DNA from: Litorimonas sp964610115
GTDB taxonomy: Bacteria > Pseudomonadota > Alphaproteobacteria > Caulobacterales > Maricaulaceae
Direction: 5' to 3'
DNA length: 5,735 nucleotides
Assembly: GCA_964610115.1 (NCBI GenBank)
Contig: CAZSUW010000103.1
Coordinates: 1-5,735 of the forward strand
Shown: one piece after another, positions 5,652-5,735 of the stretch
Layout: each line of letters starts with the position of its first letter
Numbering within the stretch: the first letter of the stretch is position 1
Program-made: the position numbers and the translations under genes
The notes under the pieces: generated by a model
Database searches by the model: none
Seen by the model: only the letters and a program-made list of their open reading frames with translations
Told to the model about the DNA's origin: nothing

Positions 5652-5735
5652 TTATTCCTGGCGGATTGTGATATTGGTCCGGCCTGATCCCCCGCAATCC
5701 CGACCTTGGCAATTGCCGGAAAAACGGATCGTTTC
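5652..5735 (-). CDS. lptC: Probable LptC, C-terminal end only (partial)
   Basis: The - strand enters the window inside a frame that gives 27 residues and TAA at 5654-5652, 37 bases before lptA. It starts with Glu-Thr-Ile-Arg-Phe-Ser-Gly-Asn and ends with Arg-Thr-Asn-Ile-Thr-Ile-Arg-Gln-Glu. The 'IRFxGN' strand followed by a final beta strand matches how alphaproteobacterial LptC proteins end, and lptC normally lies directly before lptA and lptB. LptC is the bitopic inner-membrane protein that receives LPS from LptB2FG and hands it to LptA. Between the two strands lies CQGRDCG, which resembles the LptA tail. Both other frames are also open to the edge. One ends at a TAA just before lptA (5624-5622) and the other runs into lptA, so the frame choice rests on protein likeness. 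An LptA-like paralogue is an alternative. Confidence 0.65.
   Translation of the reverse strand, partial: ETIRFSGNCQGRDCGGSGRTNITIRQE

Noticed and set aside
5622..5735. Alternative - strand frame ending at TAA 5624-5622, just before lptA, as the end of lptC
   Set aside because: Its peptide is rich in Pro and Arg and does not resemble a jellyroll edge. The chosen frame has 'IRFSGN' and a closing beta strand as in LptC. The choice is moderately sure only.

Overview
The window comes from a GC-rich Gram-negative genome. The glycine-rich insertion and jellyroll motifs of its LptA, and the style of its pseudopilins, suggest an alphaproteobacterium, perhaps near Parvularculales, Caulobacterales or Hyphomonadaceae. 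That placement is inferred from protein style only. Two conserved envelope-machinery operons meet tail to tail, and I see no mobile element, CRISPR array, tRNA or rRNA.

The left and centre (1-4111, + strand) are the distal half of a type II secretion system (T2SS) operon. It holds the last 14 codons of gspG, then gspH, gspI, gspJ, gspK, gspL and gspM. Spacing is extremely tight: gspG and gspH overlap by 26 bases, the H/I, I/J, J/K and L/M junctions are ATGA stop-start overlaps, and K/L is separated by one base. GspH, I, J and K are the minor pseudopilins that form the tip and priming complex of the periplasmic pseudopilus. GspL and GspM are the inner-membrane assembly platform that links the cytoplasmic ATPase GspE to the pseudopilus. 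No gspN follows gspM. GspC-F and the prepilin peptidase GspO would have to be encoded elsewhere.

The middle gap (4112-4258, 147 bases) lies between the convergent operons. It holds no convincing gene, only weak inverted repeats and a short direct repeat.

The right part (4259-5735, - strand) reads, in transcription order, the 3' end of a probable lptC, then lptA and lptB. These are parts of the LPS transport machine: LptB powers extraction of LPS from the inner membrane, and LptC passes LPS to the periplasmic bridge protein LptA.

This is mostly ordinary conserved machinery. The best lead for a second look is a matching two-cysteine motif (C-x-G-R-x-C-G) at the C-terminal ends of both the LptC fragment and LptA. 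Lesser points are the acidic prepilin leaders, the missing gspN and the absence of the frequent rpoN neighbour after lptB.
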